In this document: positions 1-13,035 of the stretch, in pieces
Numbering within the stretch: the stretch's first letter is position 1
Layout: each line of letters starts with the position of its first letter
Source of the DNA: Nautilus pompilius
Lineage: Eukaryota > Mollusca > Cephalopoda > Nautilida > Nautilidae
Direction of reading: 5' to 3'
Assembly: GCA_018389105.1 (NCBI GenBank)
Contig: JACATO010000972.1
Coordinates: 186,001 to 250,000 of the forward strand
DNA: 64,000 nt
Made by a program: the position numbers and the translations under genes
Notes under the pieces: model-generated
The model's database searches: none
The model's input: the letters and a program-made list of their open reading frames with translations, nothing else
What the model was told of the DNA's origin: nothing

Positions 1-134
1 GAAAAAAATAAATTTATAATTGGAAAGTAAAAAGATGTAGAATGAAAATCCCCCAACTGTGGTCATAGAGGTGCCAGTACTGATTCAGTTTCTTGAATCT
101 TCTCACTGTTATTACTTTTGAAACACTAAGTTTG

Positions 135-660
135 TCATTCTTCAATAATCTTTAATGTATGGCACAGAATTATAGTTATGTTTACTGCCACAAATTTCTT
201 CATCTTCCTGGTGATGTATGTCCAGGTGTTGTCAGCTCTGACCACTATCCTCTGGTTCTGTGCAGTGTAGCAGCCGTGTAGGGTTGCAGGGAAGAAATCC
301 TCTGATATTAGCTCAAAGAAGAAATCCACTGGGCTCATGGCATTATCAGGGACATCAATCTTCAGGGTGACTAGGACTGTTTGCACACTGGTATAGTTGA
401 CTGACTGTGGATGGTTCAAACTCCACTCCACATCCTCTTCCACTGATGCATTTGTTCAATCAGCTAGATGATGAGAGATTCAGGTGTGAGCACTCGAGAC
501 CTTCACATCTCCAGAAAGAAAGCATTCACCATTGGATTCCATCATGAAGCAAACAAACTAGGCAGTAATGCAAGTAGTTCACGCTATACTTTAGCAGGAA
601 AAAGAAGTGATATAATTTGACCAGCATCCTGTACATGTACTCTGTGCAGTATAGGCGGAA
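135..660 (-). pseudogene. Unidentified coding-like patch, interrupted
   Basis: A 103-codon open stretch (443 down to 135) gives a protein-like composition (DVPDNAMSPVDFFFELISED, with NYT and NIT glycosylation-type triplets). It opens at GTG, with no ATG at its start. Further upstream on the minus strand the frame is broken by stops, yet a second hydrophobic, coding-looking stretch can be read at about 560-660 (FRLYCTEYMYRMLVKLYHFF and on). This suggests a decayed retrocopy, or exons of an unknown gene. The family is not recognised, and no clear splice sites or poly-A tail were found. It could also be a chance ORF. Confidence 0.25.
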
Positions 661-3600
661 GTGATCATTTAAATGGATTATCAGTATTCAGCCAGTTTCA
701 GCTGACTTGAACGGGAAAGAAAGAATCAGTAGGTAATAAGTAAAATAAATACAATCAAATGTTCTGCTGCATTCTTAATGTGTTTGGTAACAAGATTTTT
801 TATTGACATGAATCACTTATTGATTGTGAAAATGTGGCTGGCTATTTACAGCGCTAACAAATATTGCAGCATCTTTGTTTATGCATTATTTGTTGTGGCG
901 TCTCGTGTGTTCAAATACTAGAGGTTTTACATGTCAACTCTGCCTTAAACCCGATTTGAACTTTGACATTTGATACTTTTAATCTTAGTGGTGATGGAAA
1001 ATTTTTTTTCAATTTTGCATATTCAGTTTCCCTTTTTTATGATCAACATTTCTAATTCTTTGCAGTCTGCATGGTTATTAATTTATTAATTTTATTTCTA
1101 TAAAGAGAGGAAATAATAACAACTGTTTTAATTTTGGGAAATTGTGGCTTAATGCTCGATGATTGGCTTGTGTGGGCTGATGATCATGATTGAATTATTT
1201 TTGCTTGAAATTTAGTAGTGGAAGACTTGAGTCTTAAGCTGAGCTGTCCTGTGGCAAGATAAAAAGAATATATATATACACAGCATTAGTAGAGTTATTA
1301 ATATGACAGGTTTAGATTTAGTTTACTTTAACAGTAACAAGAGGCCATCAAAGCTTGCGCAAGGTGTGTTCAGGGAGGAGAAATGGTCATTAGTAAAAAA
1401 AGTCAATGTTGAAAGCATTAATCAATGTTTCCTTGTTAAAGTAATTATGCTCATCATTAATTTTAGTACAGTGGTATCTGACCTCTGGGGTTAACAGACT
1501 TGTCCAGTTATCTGACTCTTCCTATATAATGGTTAATTTTGGCTACCTAACCTTTGTAGTTCATGAGTCCAGTTCCTAAGGGAACTGACTCTGATATTTG
1601 TGTTTGCTCAAATTGTTTCTTGTCAGATGGTTAGCATCATTTACAGGTCTTGCTTGTTGATTGGTTGTATTCTCCCTTGTTGGTGATTTTTATCAATGAT
1701 GATAATCGTAATCCTTGCAATATGTTGTCTAATAGTTTTTATTTCTATAATTTACAAAGGTGTTACATTTATCTGAATTATCACAATCTAGAGGTTGTCC
1801 ACAGGGCTTCTCACTAATTATCAATTATTCCAATCAATCGAACACTGCCAGTCTTGTCACTTAACTATGGCAGACAGGTGGACTTGACCTTTTTGTTTGT
1901 TTTTTTTATTGATTATGTCGTAGGTTTTTTGGTTTCCTTCATTTATTCATTCAGTTGTGCCATCTGGCTGTGGAGTGTGTAAGCAGCAGAACTACTATAG
2001 ATCTGAAGGTCAAACAGAAAGAAGAAAAAAGCTGATAAAAACTTCATGCTGAGTCTGAAAGCATGAAAAACTTTATCTAAAATGGTACCATGCACCTTCA
2101 TTTACCATTTAGAAGGTATCAGCTGTTTTTATCTGAATTTTAAATTTTACATTTGATGGTATGACTTTAAGCCAAATGAAAGATACTTAATTTACAAACT
2201 GTGGCCATGCAAGTGATTGAAAAAGGTACTTTTAGTGGTCAGTCTCTGGCCACCTGACTACTGAACTTTCCGTAAAAGGTACTTTGTGATTATGTAATCA
2301 TTAGAAACAATTTACGACTTCCACAAAATTTGAAGATATATGGACGGTTTTGTCTTTGTATGAATTAAAATAAGTTTTCTCAAAATATTGTCTTATGGGG
2401 AAATTCTCTTTTCAATAAATACTGTATTAAGAAGAATACTCTTCTTGAAATTGGGTTAGAAATTCAGTAACATTAAGAAACGCTGACCTTTTCTTTGAGC
2501 TACTTTAAATATGCATTAAAGATATCTGGACTTGTCTTTGGGTTGCACTAATGTATGTCTACTGTAAGGATCAATAGCAGAATCCAGGCTCTCATTTGGC
2601 GTATGGGAGAATCTCTTTCCTTAAGTTAAATACTGAATTGAATAGAATAACTTTTCACAACTTTGGCATATACTTATAAGAATATTCTCTATAAAATGGA
2701 AAAATAAGATCAAAACTTAATATTTTGTTTATTTTTTTATATGAAATGATCAGAACTAGCTATGAACTTTTCCATCTAACATTTCAGCTCTAGTACTTTG
2801 ATTTAAAAAAAAAAGAAGATGCGACAAAGTTAATTAAGAATAGGAGACAATGATAATATATTGCTAAATAAAAAGTACTGCAACAATGACCCCACATTTT
2901 AAAATCTTTCCATTCAATCAAGTCAGTATTCCTTTGGGAAAAATAGTGAGCCAGTTGTCATTCGTGAATGTTTTCAAGTCTACTTTGGAGAATTCTCTTG
3001 GTTGTACATGAATTTTACCACAGTCAAACTCAGCCTGAAGATGTTTCCAAAGTCGTCCGTGGTTCTTTTATTTTAGTGTGTACTGCCACACTCTCTTCCA
3101 GTTATTGAAGCCATTTCTTATTCACATCTGAGTGGAAATAGTTTGGCCTGATCTCTTGAGACATTGGAGGAGAGTCGAAAGGAGAAATCGAATCAAAGGG
3201 TTGGGAAAGGAAGAGTCACAAGAAGAAATATCAATTGACAAAAGTGCATGAGATGGCTTTAAGAACAATGTAAAAGGGTTAACCCCAACTACACGTGCTT
3301 CATTAAAAGAAATGAGAGCTTAAAAAAAAAACAAACTACTTGTGTTGTGTAAGTCTGTAATGGGTAACTGTCACCAAAAAGTGCAGAAGGGGAGATAACC
3401 AGTTTGAGGGTCAACATGTCTCCTTACATGTGGTAGACATTTGTCTTGCTTATACTTAAGGCTTTGCCAAATATTCATTCATAAGTTTTATCAAACTATT
3501 TACTTTTCTGATGAAGATTGGCCAAGTAGCTAGGATTATTGGTAGCTTTAGGAGCTTAGTCTTGGTGGCAGACTTTATCATTTGAAACTGGCTTTGTAGT

Positions 3601-5240
3601 ATAAGACATAACCTCATGGTAGGATAATTTAAAAGTTATCTTGGTTTTATAATTATACTATTCAAAATGATAAATTGAACATTTCCGTTTTTTTAAGTTG
3701 TATTTGTGGAAGAAATTCTGTTTGGGAAATTTGAGATGGAAAAATTATAGTGTGGGAATCAGAGGAGTGTTTATCACAGAACTAACTGCGCAGCTGTTGA
3801 GCACTAGGTGGATGTGTGTCTGCTTGGGCAAGGTTTTGCCTCATGGTGGTTAGGGCTCTTATATGTATTGTGACAGTTTCATCCCTAGCTCACATCCAGT
3901 TTTAGGAGTGAAAGAATTCACTGGGGATTAATTTTTGTGAGGATGTTATTTTTTTTTTTTAAAGGAGCCATTTTGACATTCCTTGTATCATTTTCCATCA
4001 TCACCACCATTATTCGGCTATCTGTATGCTTAGAATTCCACTTTAAAAAGTAAAGCATTAGTCATGCCAGCATCACATTCTATTTCTTTCTTAGGTGATT
4101 GATTACCAATAACATGGGAGACCAATGTTTTCTCTTATTTATTCAGTGTGGCATTGAAAAAGATTGATTTTTTAAAAAAAAAAAAAAAGTTAACTTATTT
4201 TAAACTGTCTCCAGAAGAAAAACCTTGCAAAAAAATATATATTATAAATGGTATATATGTTTTGTGAAGGATAATATTCATCAGAGAGATGGTAGATGCT
4301 TTTGTTTGAACAAAGATTTAGACGTTTTTATGGTAATATGCATTCGTGGATAATTATTGGCTGAATTGAAAAAATGGTGCTTCACCCATTTAAAAGGACA
4401 GGATGTTATAGACACAATTTGCAATTATGTCTTTAAACTCTTGAGCTGTTTGCCATTACTGTAACAGTAAATTGATTTCGTGAAATCTGATTTGTATAAT
4501 TCAATTGTTTTTAAAAATGGTAAGTTCATGCATTACCCCTGGAATCTTTTATTTAACGATAGCTACTCTATTGATTGTGCTTAATTTTTCTCACCTGAGT
4601 ATTTAGATATGTGACCCTTTGTAATATATATATAACAGAATTTTTTAAATATAAAAAAATTCTGATATCTGCAACATGTAGATTTTATAAGTAAGGACCC
4701 CTAAGGTCCAACCTGTGCTGAGTAATACAGACTGGATGTGGTATGTAGTCCAGATCATATACAGTGGAGGGTTAAACAAAAACTACCTCTTATTGTATCT
4801 GATACTAATTGGTTTTCTTCTAAAAGACATTGGCACCTAGCTGGTAAGAAAGGTAGGAAGAATATGGGCAGTGTTGGATAACAAAGCTAGTTCTGATCAA
4901 GTTGATAGTATGTATCACCATAACGCACTGGTTAATAATTCAACAGTATTTTCTAATGTCAAGATCTTATCTAGCTATAAAATTTTAAGGTACAGTAGAG
5001 CGCAGAACAAAGAAGTCTAGGGTTTGTAATCTATAATTTTTCACATTTTAACTGATAAAAGTCATTTTGGGTGAGAATTTGAGGGTAAAATTTTTCTTTT
5101 TTAATATTCCGAAAGTAAACCAAAAAACTAGGTCTGACTTAAAGCTTATACTATCAGTAATTCAGCATGGTAAGTAATACTTGGAATAATATCAACATCT
5201 CCATATAAAAAGTTATACATGTATGAAACATTTAATGTAC
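661..5240. other. AT-rich intron, no gene seen
   Basis: Short A and T runs and one small perfect hairpin (4636-4664) are present. Nothing coding was recognised on either strand. Confidence 0.6.
4636..4664. repeat. Short AT-rich inverted repeat
   Basis: CAGAATTTTTT is followed after a short A/T loop by AAAAAAATTCTG, giving a near-perfect 11-12 bp stem. It lies next to a TA microsatellite. It may be a MITE remnant or simply low-complexity sequence. Confidence 0.4.
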
Positions 5241-5242
5241 TA

Positions 5243-5302
5243 GGGATATTCAAATGAAACCCAGCTGTAATCATATTTGGCCAGATTTTGTTTGAAAGTC
5301 CC
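5243..5302. repeat. 60-bp TA-flanked palindromic micro-element, copy 1
   Basis: It begins GGGATATTCAAATGAAACC and ends with GTTTGAAAGTCCC, whose reverse complement starts GGGACTTTCAAAC. TA dinucleotides flank both sides (5241-5242 and 5303-5304). The outer 12 bp match in inverted orientation apart from two bases. The same left end recurs at 15090 and 29098. It has the architecture of a very short MITE with TA or TWA target preference. No autonomous partner with these ends was seen in the window. Confidence 0.6.
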
Positions 5303-6913
5303 TAATATATTGGTTCTAGAAATTGGCAGACTATTTTATAATGCATAAATCTTGTATTTAGGCAATTGTTTGTTCTCTTTGGATTTACTACATGCACTAA
5401 GGATAATAGCTATTTTATGAAGCCATCCATTCCAACAGGTTGGATCAATATTGAGCAGACAGACCTATTAGAGATGAAATTGGAAGATGAAAGCAAGCAC
5501 AGTGAGTTTAATGGTAGATGTGACAAATGGCAATAGCCAATAGGGAATTTATTCTCTCTCAAAATATTCTTGTTTTTTTAATATTCTATTTTATTTTGAA
5601 TAACTTAAAACTTTTTCAGAAAAATTGGCATTATTTGATGGAAACATTCTGCTCTATACATTAATAAAATAGTTTGGATTATTGAAATATGTGTTTTGGA
5701 TTCTAAGATGATTCCTTATAACCTAATGGAAGAACAGAACACAGAAAATCAGTTTTTGTTTTAGTTACATTAATCTGGCATAAAACTTTCTCGTCAAGTA
5801 ACTGATCTTATATTAAGCAAGTTACTGGTAAAATTATTTAAAATAATGAGGCTCAAAGATGTTCTTTCTCAGCTTTTAAGCTAAAGTGATTCAACTTCAG
5901 CATTATAGTTGAATGCTTCCACAAAACCCTAATTAAAATTGTAATGTGTTTGTACTTTAAATTAATTAAAACCTTTTAAAACCAATCCATGTTGTGACTT
6001 TTCAAATATCCTCTAATTTAGTATTGGCTTTGAATCTTAACTTTGACTTTGTTCTTTAGAAATGCTCTTGAATTAGGTCTTTTATTCTCAAGGAATTTTG
6101 TAAAGATAACTTTATTAATCCATGTGATGGTTATTCATACGTACTTTTGCTTAATTAGCTATGATTCCCTGCCAGTTCTTAAGAAATGTCCAACTGGATA
6201 GAGACAACATCAGGAAAAATATTTTCCATATTTGAAAGAATAATAATTCTAAAGGTATTTCAAAATAAGTGGCATTAGTTAAATTTTATAAACCATTTAG
6301 AGGAGGAGTATTTTATTATGCTTTTAAAAATCGCAATAGGTTACCTTGTTTCATTGTTACTGATTTCTTTCCAATGTAGTTTCTTAGACCAAAAGAAAAA
6401 TGGAGGCTTTAGTTTCTTGTGAAACAACTTGGGCTGTTAGTTTCTCCCTAGCTAAACTGAACTATTTCTCCTCCTCCTCTAATCTTTTCCACCAGGTTAA
6501 GGGAATCTCTTTTTTTCTTTTCTTTTTTTTTTGATGCATTTAATAGTTGCTTATGGAGCTTGGGCCTGGTTAGCAGTATTAGAATGCAATGTGCTTGTGC
6601 TCTGGTTTTGTGTTTTCATTCATTAAATTCTGGTTATTTTCCTGACACCAGCATCAATGTGATTACCATACCAAGTGTAAAACTTTACTTTTAATGTAAA
6701 AAAAAACAAAAAAAAAAAACATTTCATGGTTTATTTACACTTACCCACCTTAAGTGAGCCTTTTCCTCTTCTAACCAGATACATGATAGTGGTAAATTTA
6801 AGAATGCATTTATTTTTAATAAATAAAATAAGCAAACCTAAAAATTCTGGAATACTTGAAAATATGTGCCCTCTGGATGACTATCTGGCATCTGGCTTGA
6901 ACATAAGATAGCA

Positions 6914-6939
6914 TGTGTGTGTGTGTGTGTGTGTGTGTG
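6914..6939. repeat. (TG)n microsatellite
   Basis: Thirteen uninterrupted TG units are followed by a G-rich stretch. Confidence 0.95.
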
Positions 6940-9900
6940 GGAGGGGGTAGAACTTGGTTCAGACTCTGCTAGGTCAGAACTAGCTTTTAGATACTTGTCT
7001 CTTCACTTTCCCAGATTTTCTACTGTAATTCTGGTCTCATCCCCTTTCCATTACACATGCTGCTCATACTTAGACTTGACACTAATTAGCTACAAAGTAG
7101 GAATGACTCTACCAGAAAGTTTGTTGTTGTGGCAAGACATTTTACCAGCCCCAGTTTCATTTACCCATCATTGCAGCAGCTGATGTTGGGACCCAGCAAC
7201 TATCCATCTCAGATTTAAAACAATTGTCTGGCAGCCAATGACCATAAAAGCCATACATTTAGTTTCTTCTATTGATATGAGTGTTTGGCAAGTTTAAATA
7301 ACTACCAATGCATGATGTTCACATAATAGCGTTTTTATTATCCACTCTCTTACAGACTCATTTACCTGGATTAACTTCTTTTTAGGAGTCAGAAGTCCAG
7401 ATTACTGTCAGTATCTCAAATTTTGGGTAGTATTTATCTGTGAGTTGGCTTAAAATGGGCTTAGAAAATATTTATCTTGCCTAAAATGTCAGTAAAATTG
7501 CCTTAGAAATTAATTTGATTTTATCACATATTTTATTCAAGTTTGTATTTAATGATTATAGTGTTTTTAACATCTGTGGCCTTATCCCTTTGTATTTGCT
7601 TTTGTAATTTTTTTAGTTTCTTTGATGCCATATTGATGTCAAGGCTAGAGTAGATCAGGACTTCATTTGGGGCCCAGCAGTTTGACTGGCTCTTAACTAG
7701 AAAAAAACAAAAAAAAAGCAATGGAAAAGCTGTCGTGGATATTTATTACAGAGGCTCAAAATGATCAACTCTCAATGTGCCTCCAGAATTGAGATAAACA
7801 ATTTTTTGCCAAAATAAAACAAGTTGTTTTTTTTTCTTTTTTCTTTGTTGTTTTAAATATTTTGACAGTACTATTTCCCCTCCTTTAAAAATTTAGATGG
7901 TGTACTTCATCTGGTTGCAGACATTCACAAGTTATCTGTGTGAGTCCGAGTTGTTAATTGTAACGTTTTTCTCTGGAGAACAGCTCTGTTGCAGTGTATC
8001 ATTTTTCCAGCCTCTAATTCTAAGATGTTTACAAGTTTTAATGAATAAATAAATATCAAATGTAGGTTTTTTTGTTGTTTTTTAAATGTCAAGAAAGAAT
8101 TTGTTGTAAACTGCAGTTTAAGGAAAATTCTATTCAATAAATGTGTTTCCATGGTTGTAATTTGGAACAAAATTCCCTGGACCTGAGGGAAAAAAAAATG
8201 TCATGATTTGGGAGGGAGGCGTGTGAATTCATATAAAGTAAAAGCTTTATCTAGATTTTAGAAAAGAAGAGAAAAAATTGAGAAAGTGTGGTATGGTGAG
8301 ATATTGAATCGTTTGTTATCTCACAAATATGTAGTACTTAATCTAGGAGGGGCATGCCTTCCAATAGGGGAGGATTCTTTGAAGAGTGTCAGAGTGAAGT
8401 GTTTGGCAGGGGGGGCTGGTGGGGGGTTAATGAATGGCAGGATGGTGGCCATCTGTCTTGTCATAAAAGAATAATTGCTGAATACCCCATAGTTTAAACA
8501 GGCCTTCTCAGAATTTTGCTTCCCAACAATTTCATTGTCAAACCTATGGTTTTGATGTCTTTTAATTTGTAAACAGCACTGAAGCAACTTATGTTGCAAG
8601 ATGAATATCACTCAGTCATTTTGTGGGCATGAGAAGAGAGGTATGCATTTAAAATATGGTCCAGAGCTTGCCAACATTTGAGACTAATTCCTTTTATACT
8701 TTTTTTTTTTCTTAAACCACCTGAAATTTGAGATTGTGCTAGGAATTGTATGACCTCCCCTTATCTTGTGGGAATCTTGGTGATTGATTTTCTTTTCCAT
8801 GTGTGTTAGACAGACTGATAGGATGAGAAAAATTGGAAGAAAAAAAGAGAGATTAGCTAGATTATGGTTTTCTTTAAATTACTATTTTTTACATATCTCT
8901 CTTGCTTTCTAATGTGGTTATGGTGTAGGTGTGTGATTCTTCAGCAGGTTCCCTAAGCTACAAAAGAGAACTAATTAGTTCTTATATAACTGTTAATGAC
9001 ACAAGTTTAACTAAATTGAAAATTCAAGCCTACAAATAGTGATTTAACATTTAATTCTGTTAGTTTTCATTCCCCATACTTGTTCTTCCCTACATGCTTG
9101 GCTCATTGTTGGACCCTGGTTGGCACTTCCCCATTCCAGCATGCTTTCCTCCCACTATTTCTCACTAGCTGGTTACATGAGTTTCTTGCCCACATCTGAA
9201 AATGAAGAGTTCCAGGTGTCCTCTGCACATGCCTCTGTCCTTTGTCTTGTGAATGCTTGCCATTAGAGCAGATGATCAAGCATGGATGGTGTGATGATGC
9301 AAGCTGTCACTACTGTAAACGATTCATGCACACTTTCTGCCTTCAAAACAACATATATATGCATCATCTGTAGGTGTCAGGGACAATGGCGTTCACAGGC
9401 CCTGCTTAAAACTCAAAGGTTTAAATCAGTTTAACATAAACAACCATTAGTTTTCATTGCAGATTAGTTTGTTGATGTCTTTTCAACTGTGTTGCATATC
9501 ACACATTCTGCACAAAAGAAATTGTAAAAATCAAATAACATGGAATTTTTCATTTTGTGTGGTAATTACTGGCAATTTCAAATTTTCTATAATCTTCTAC
9601 TCGACAGCTGAAAAGAAACAACAAAAAAGCATAGAAATTGACTGACGTTAGTGATTCAAATAATTGCACAGAAATTCTAATTTATTGGAAGTTTTATTAC
9701 ATCATTGATTGAATTGGTTTCTGTTCTATTATTGTTTAGGAATGATTTCTAATGTCATTAGCTAAATGTTTAAAATCCAAATTAAGAATAAAAAAACATT
9801 AACAGCATTTTCTATTGCATCAACCTGTTTCTTTCAAAATCAGAATGTTTTGTCATTTTAAATTATTGGATATAAGGAAATGGATCCTGCTAAATTTTCT

Positions 9901-12900
9901 GAGTTCTTAAATGAAATCAAAAGTTTTCACCTGTGCATTCGCAGCTTATGGAGAACAGCTGATTTGTAGAAAACCACATAATATTTCCAAAGTTGCCAAA
10001 GAATTACTTTTAGTACATGAAAGGTAGATGTTTAATATATACAGTTAAATTAAATGTCTGATATTATAGTACTCTATCATGCATTGAGTCCTGACATAGC
10101 TGTGCAAGGTGTAACATAGACATTTTATCTAAATGTCTCATTTTTCATGATTTTTATCTTGTTCTGAATATACACTTTGATCCACTTGAAACATTGGAGA
10201 AATATGTTTCCTGCAGATGCTTCAGCTTTTCCCTCATCTCTCTCTTAAGCAACTTTCTCAGCCTCTCTCTGTGGTATGGGGTTGTAAGTTATTGGCTTGA
10301 TGGGACTATACACCAATGGGTGGGAACTAGCAGGTCAATGCCAACAAGTATGAGCTGCTTGCGTGGTGAGAGCAGAGAAGTAGCAGACAGTTGCTGATTG
10401 GATTATAAAACTTTACTTCTCAGTGGCCACAAGGGAAAGCAGATACCTGGGGTTAGGGACAGTAGAAGGAGGTGTACCCTTCTACAGCTCTCATTGGGAA
10501 GTGCTGCCTGCTCTTGTAAGGTTCTATCCCAGTCCCAGCTCAGATGTCATTCAGCACATTTACTGAGAAGAGTTAAAAGCATTATGGTATATCTGTATTC
10601 TAATTTAAAGCTTGAATAATGTTTTTAAAAAAAGCAACAAAGAACTAGAGCTTTCTTGTAGTTTTGTAATTGTTGCTTGTTTATTTAGATCCTGCTGCTT
10701 CTTTCCTTTTTATTTGCAGACTTAACGTATCCATTCTTCAGTGGCTACTTATGTGAACTTATTTGATACTGCAGTCCTGACTTTATCTATTTTGACATCC
10801 CCTTATAAGTTTTGTGCATTCATGCTGTTTTTACTGATCTCTTTCCTGGTAGCCTTGAAAGGTCAGCAAGAAACAGTTAATTCTATGAGAGATTACTTTA
10901 GAAAGATTAAAACCCCTAAGTTATTTCATCTGACCTGTTGGCTTTTAACCATTACTTTAGGAGTAATGAACACAGTACTGTTTAAGAGAGCGAGCGGGTG
11001 TAGATCTATCTGGCTAAAGAACAGCTCAAGAATTTAGAGTGTCACATTCAAACATTTTAACAGAAATCTGAAAAACAACAATAACATGCCTGATTTATGT
11101 TTAATGAGAAATTAATACTTAATGACTATTTATGGCAGAATGTCAACCTCAGTAGTTGTATTTATCAAAAGCCTTCCATAATAATGACTAACTTGATATG
11201 TTCAAAATTTTAATATTTAACTTTGTTTTTGTTGTTTTTTTTTTGCAACTTATTCGTTATTTGGCAACATAATCGGTCATTAGCAGTAAATTTCTGAACA
11301 CATTTGTTAGTTGGACTTCGTGAACCCAGATGTTTTCTGTTGTTTTTTTTTAATAACCCTAAATAACTGATAATAGATCAGTGTTTTTTAAGGGATGCAT
11401 TAGGTACATTTGAGCAGTATCGAATGCTCAATGTAGGGAGTTGTAGGTGATTTTCTTTTGCTGAAAAAGATTTGTAGAACTTACAATGCTGAAATAGCGC
11501 AGTTTCTGCTCTCTTTTTTGAAAAGCACTACACAAAACATGGTGATTTATGAGATGTCACGTGGATATAAGGAATGCCTCTTAAAATGAGCATGGCTAAA
11601 CTTTTTCTTTAACTCTTCATATACCACATCAGTTTTTGCTTCTCTTTTCACCACCCCCCCTCAGACCTAGAAGCACTAGTTCATGTTGAACACCTCTGTG
11701 TATCTAGTCACTTCACTTGCAGTGCATAATGTGTGGGGGTTAGAACGATATACCTATTTGTTGTTACAAAATTTACGTTAACTACAAAGGTATTTGTGTG
11801 CATCTCGGCCTCTATTGCTCAGTGTGCCCCAGGTGTGGTATGCAGGAGGGTTAAACAGGTTGAAGTGCATGAGGGAGGGGGTGGGGATTTATAGTTCTAG
11901 CTTTTTTGGAATTATTTGTAAGATTGCATGCGTTAAATCAAACTACAATTTTTGAAGGGAAATAACTGACTGCATATTTTAATGACACCTCAGTTGCTCT
12001 AATTGCTTTTTTAAATTATCAATCTTTAATTGGTAATTCTAAAATCATTTAAATTATTTTGAAAAAAAAAAGAGAGAGAATATGGGGAATAACAATTCTA
12101 GGAGTGTTGTTCATCAGGCCCTGCGATTTATACTGTGCACTTATTCCTGTGTGCCTACTTTTGCATTGTGAAAGTTAGAAAATTGTGCAACTACCAGAAG
12201 ATTGACAACTGTCAGTAGGATCCCAGTTCCAGATTTCAGACATACAGAGTTCATGTCATAATATTCTGTCTTATTCCGATTATGGGTTGATGTGATAAAT
12301 TAGTCAAATGTCACAATTTTCATTCAAGCGCACAAATAAAGCCAGAATGTGTTGAAAATAATTAAACCACTTTTACATTAGTTACTGTTCACATAGCTGC
12401 TGATGAAATAGCACAATGAGTTTACTTATCAGCTCAGACATAAAGTCAAACAAATTATTTTAATAATGACAATAAATATACAGTTGTATACTAAAGCAAA
12501 ATACTAATATATGTCTGGCATTTCACATATTCCTGATAGTTCGCTATGACTTATTTACCGTCCAGAAAAGAAGAATAATTTTTTTTTAGTTATGGTTCTA
12601 AATTTTAAAAAAAAATGAAATGATGAAGAAAGTCACAGTACCAGGCACCTGTTAGTAAGGGAAGTACAGTTAGCATTAAACTGAATATAAACAATTTTTT
12701 AAAGAATCAAGTTGATTCTAGCATGACCAAGACTATCTTTGAATTAATATAAGGTATTGGTAGATGGTGGATCTAACATGGCAGTCTTCTTTTCAGTTTT
12801 TTTTTATTTAAAACATCAGCTTAATTTTATGTAGTTCTGAAAATATCCTTTCTCAGTCACTTGTTGGTTTGACATAAGGGTTGAGGAGGAAAAGAATTAA

Positions 12901-13020
12901 CATTTAAACCAAAGAAAATCCAGTATATTTATTTAAAAGAAACAAACTTCAGGTTGATAATTTTTCAGAATTAAATACAGGGTGCTGGGTTCAGATAAAT
13001 CTTTTGTTAGAATGATGGTT

Positions 13021-13035
13021 AGAGAGAGAGAGAGA
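13021..13035. repeat. (AG)n microsatellite
   Basis: Seven AG units plus A, followed by GATAATG. Confidence 0.9.

Noticed and set aside
1464-1520. CAGTGGTATCTGACCTC after TA, resembling a pogo/MITE end
   Set aside because: No inverted partner was found downstream, and the similarity is too short to separate from chance.
6917-7183. 88-codon frame starting in Cys/Val repeats
   Set aside because: The start is the (TG)n microsatellite translated; the remainder is not protein-like.
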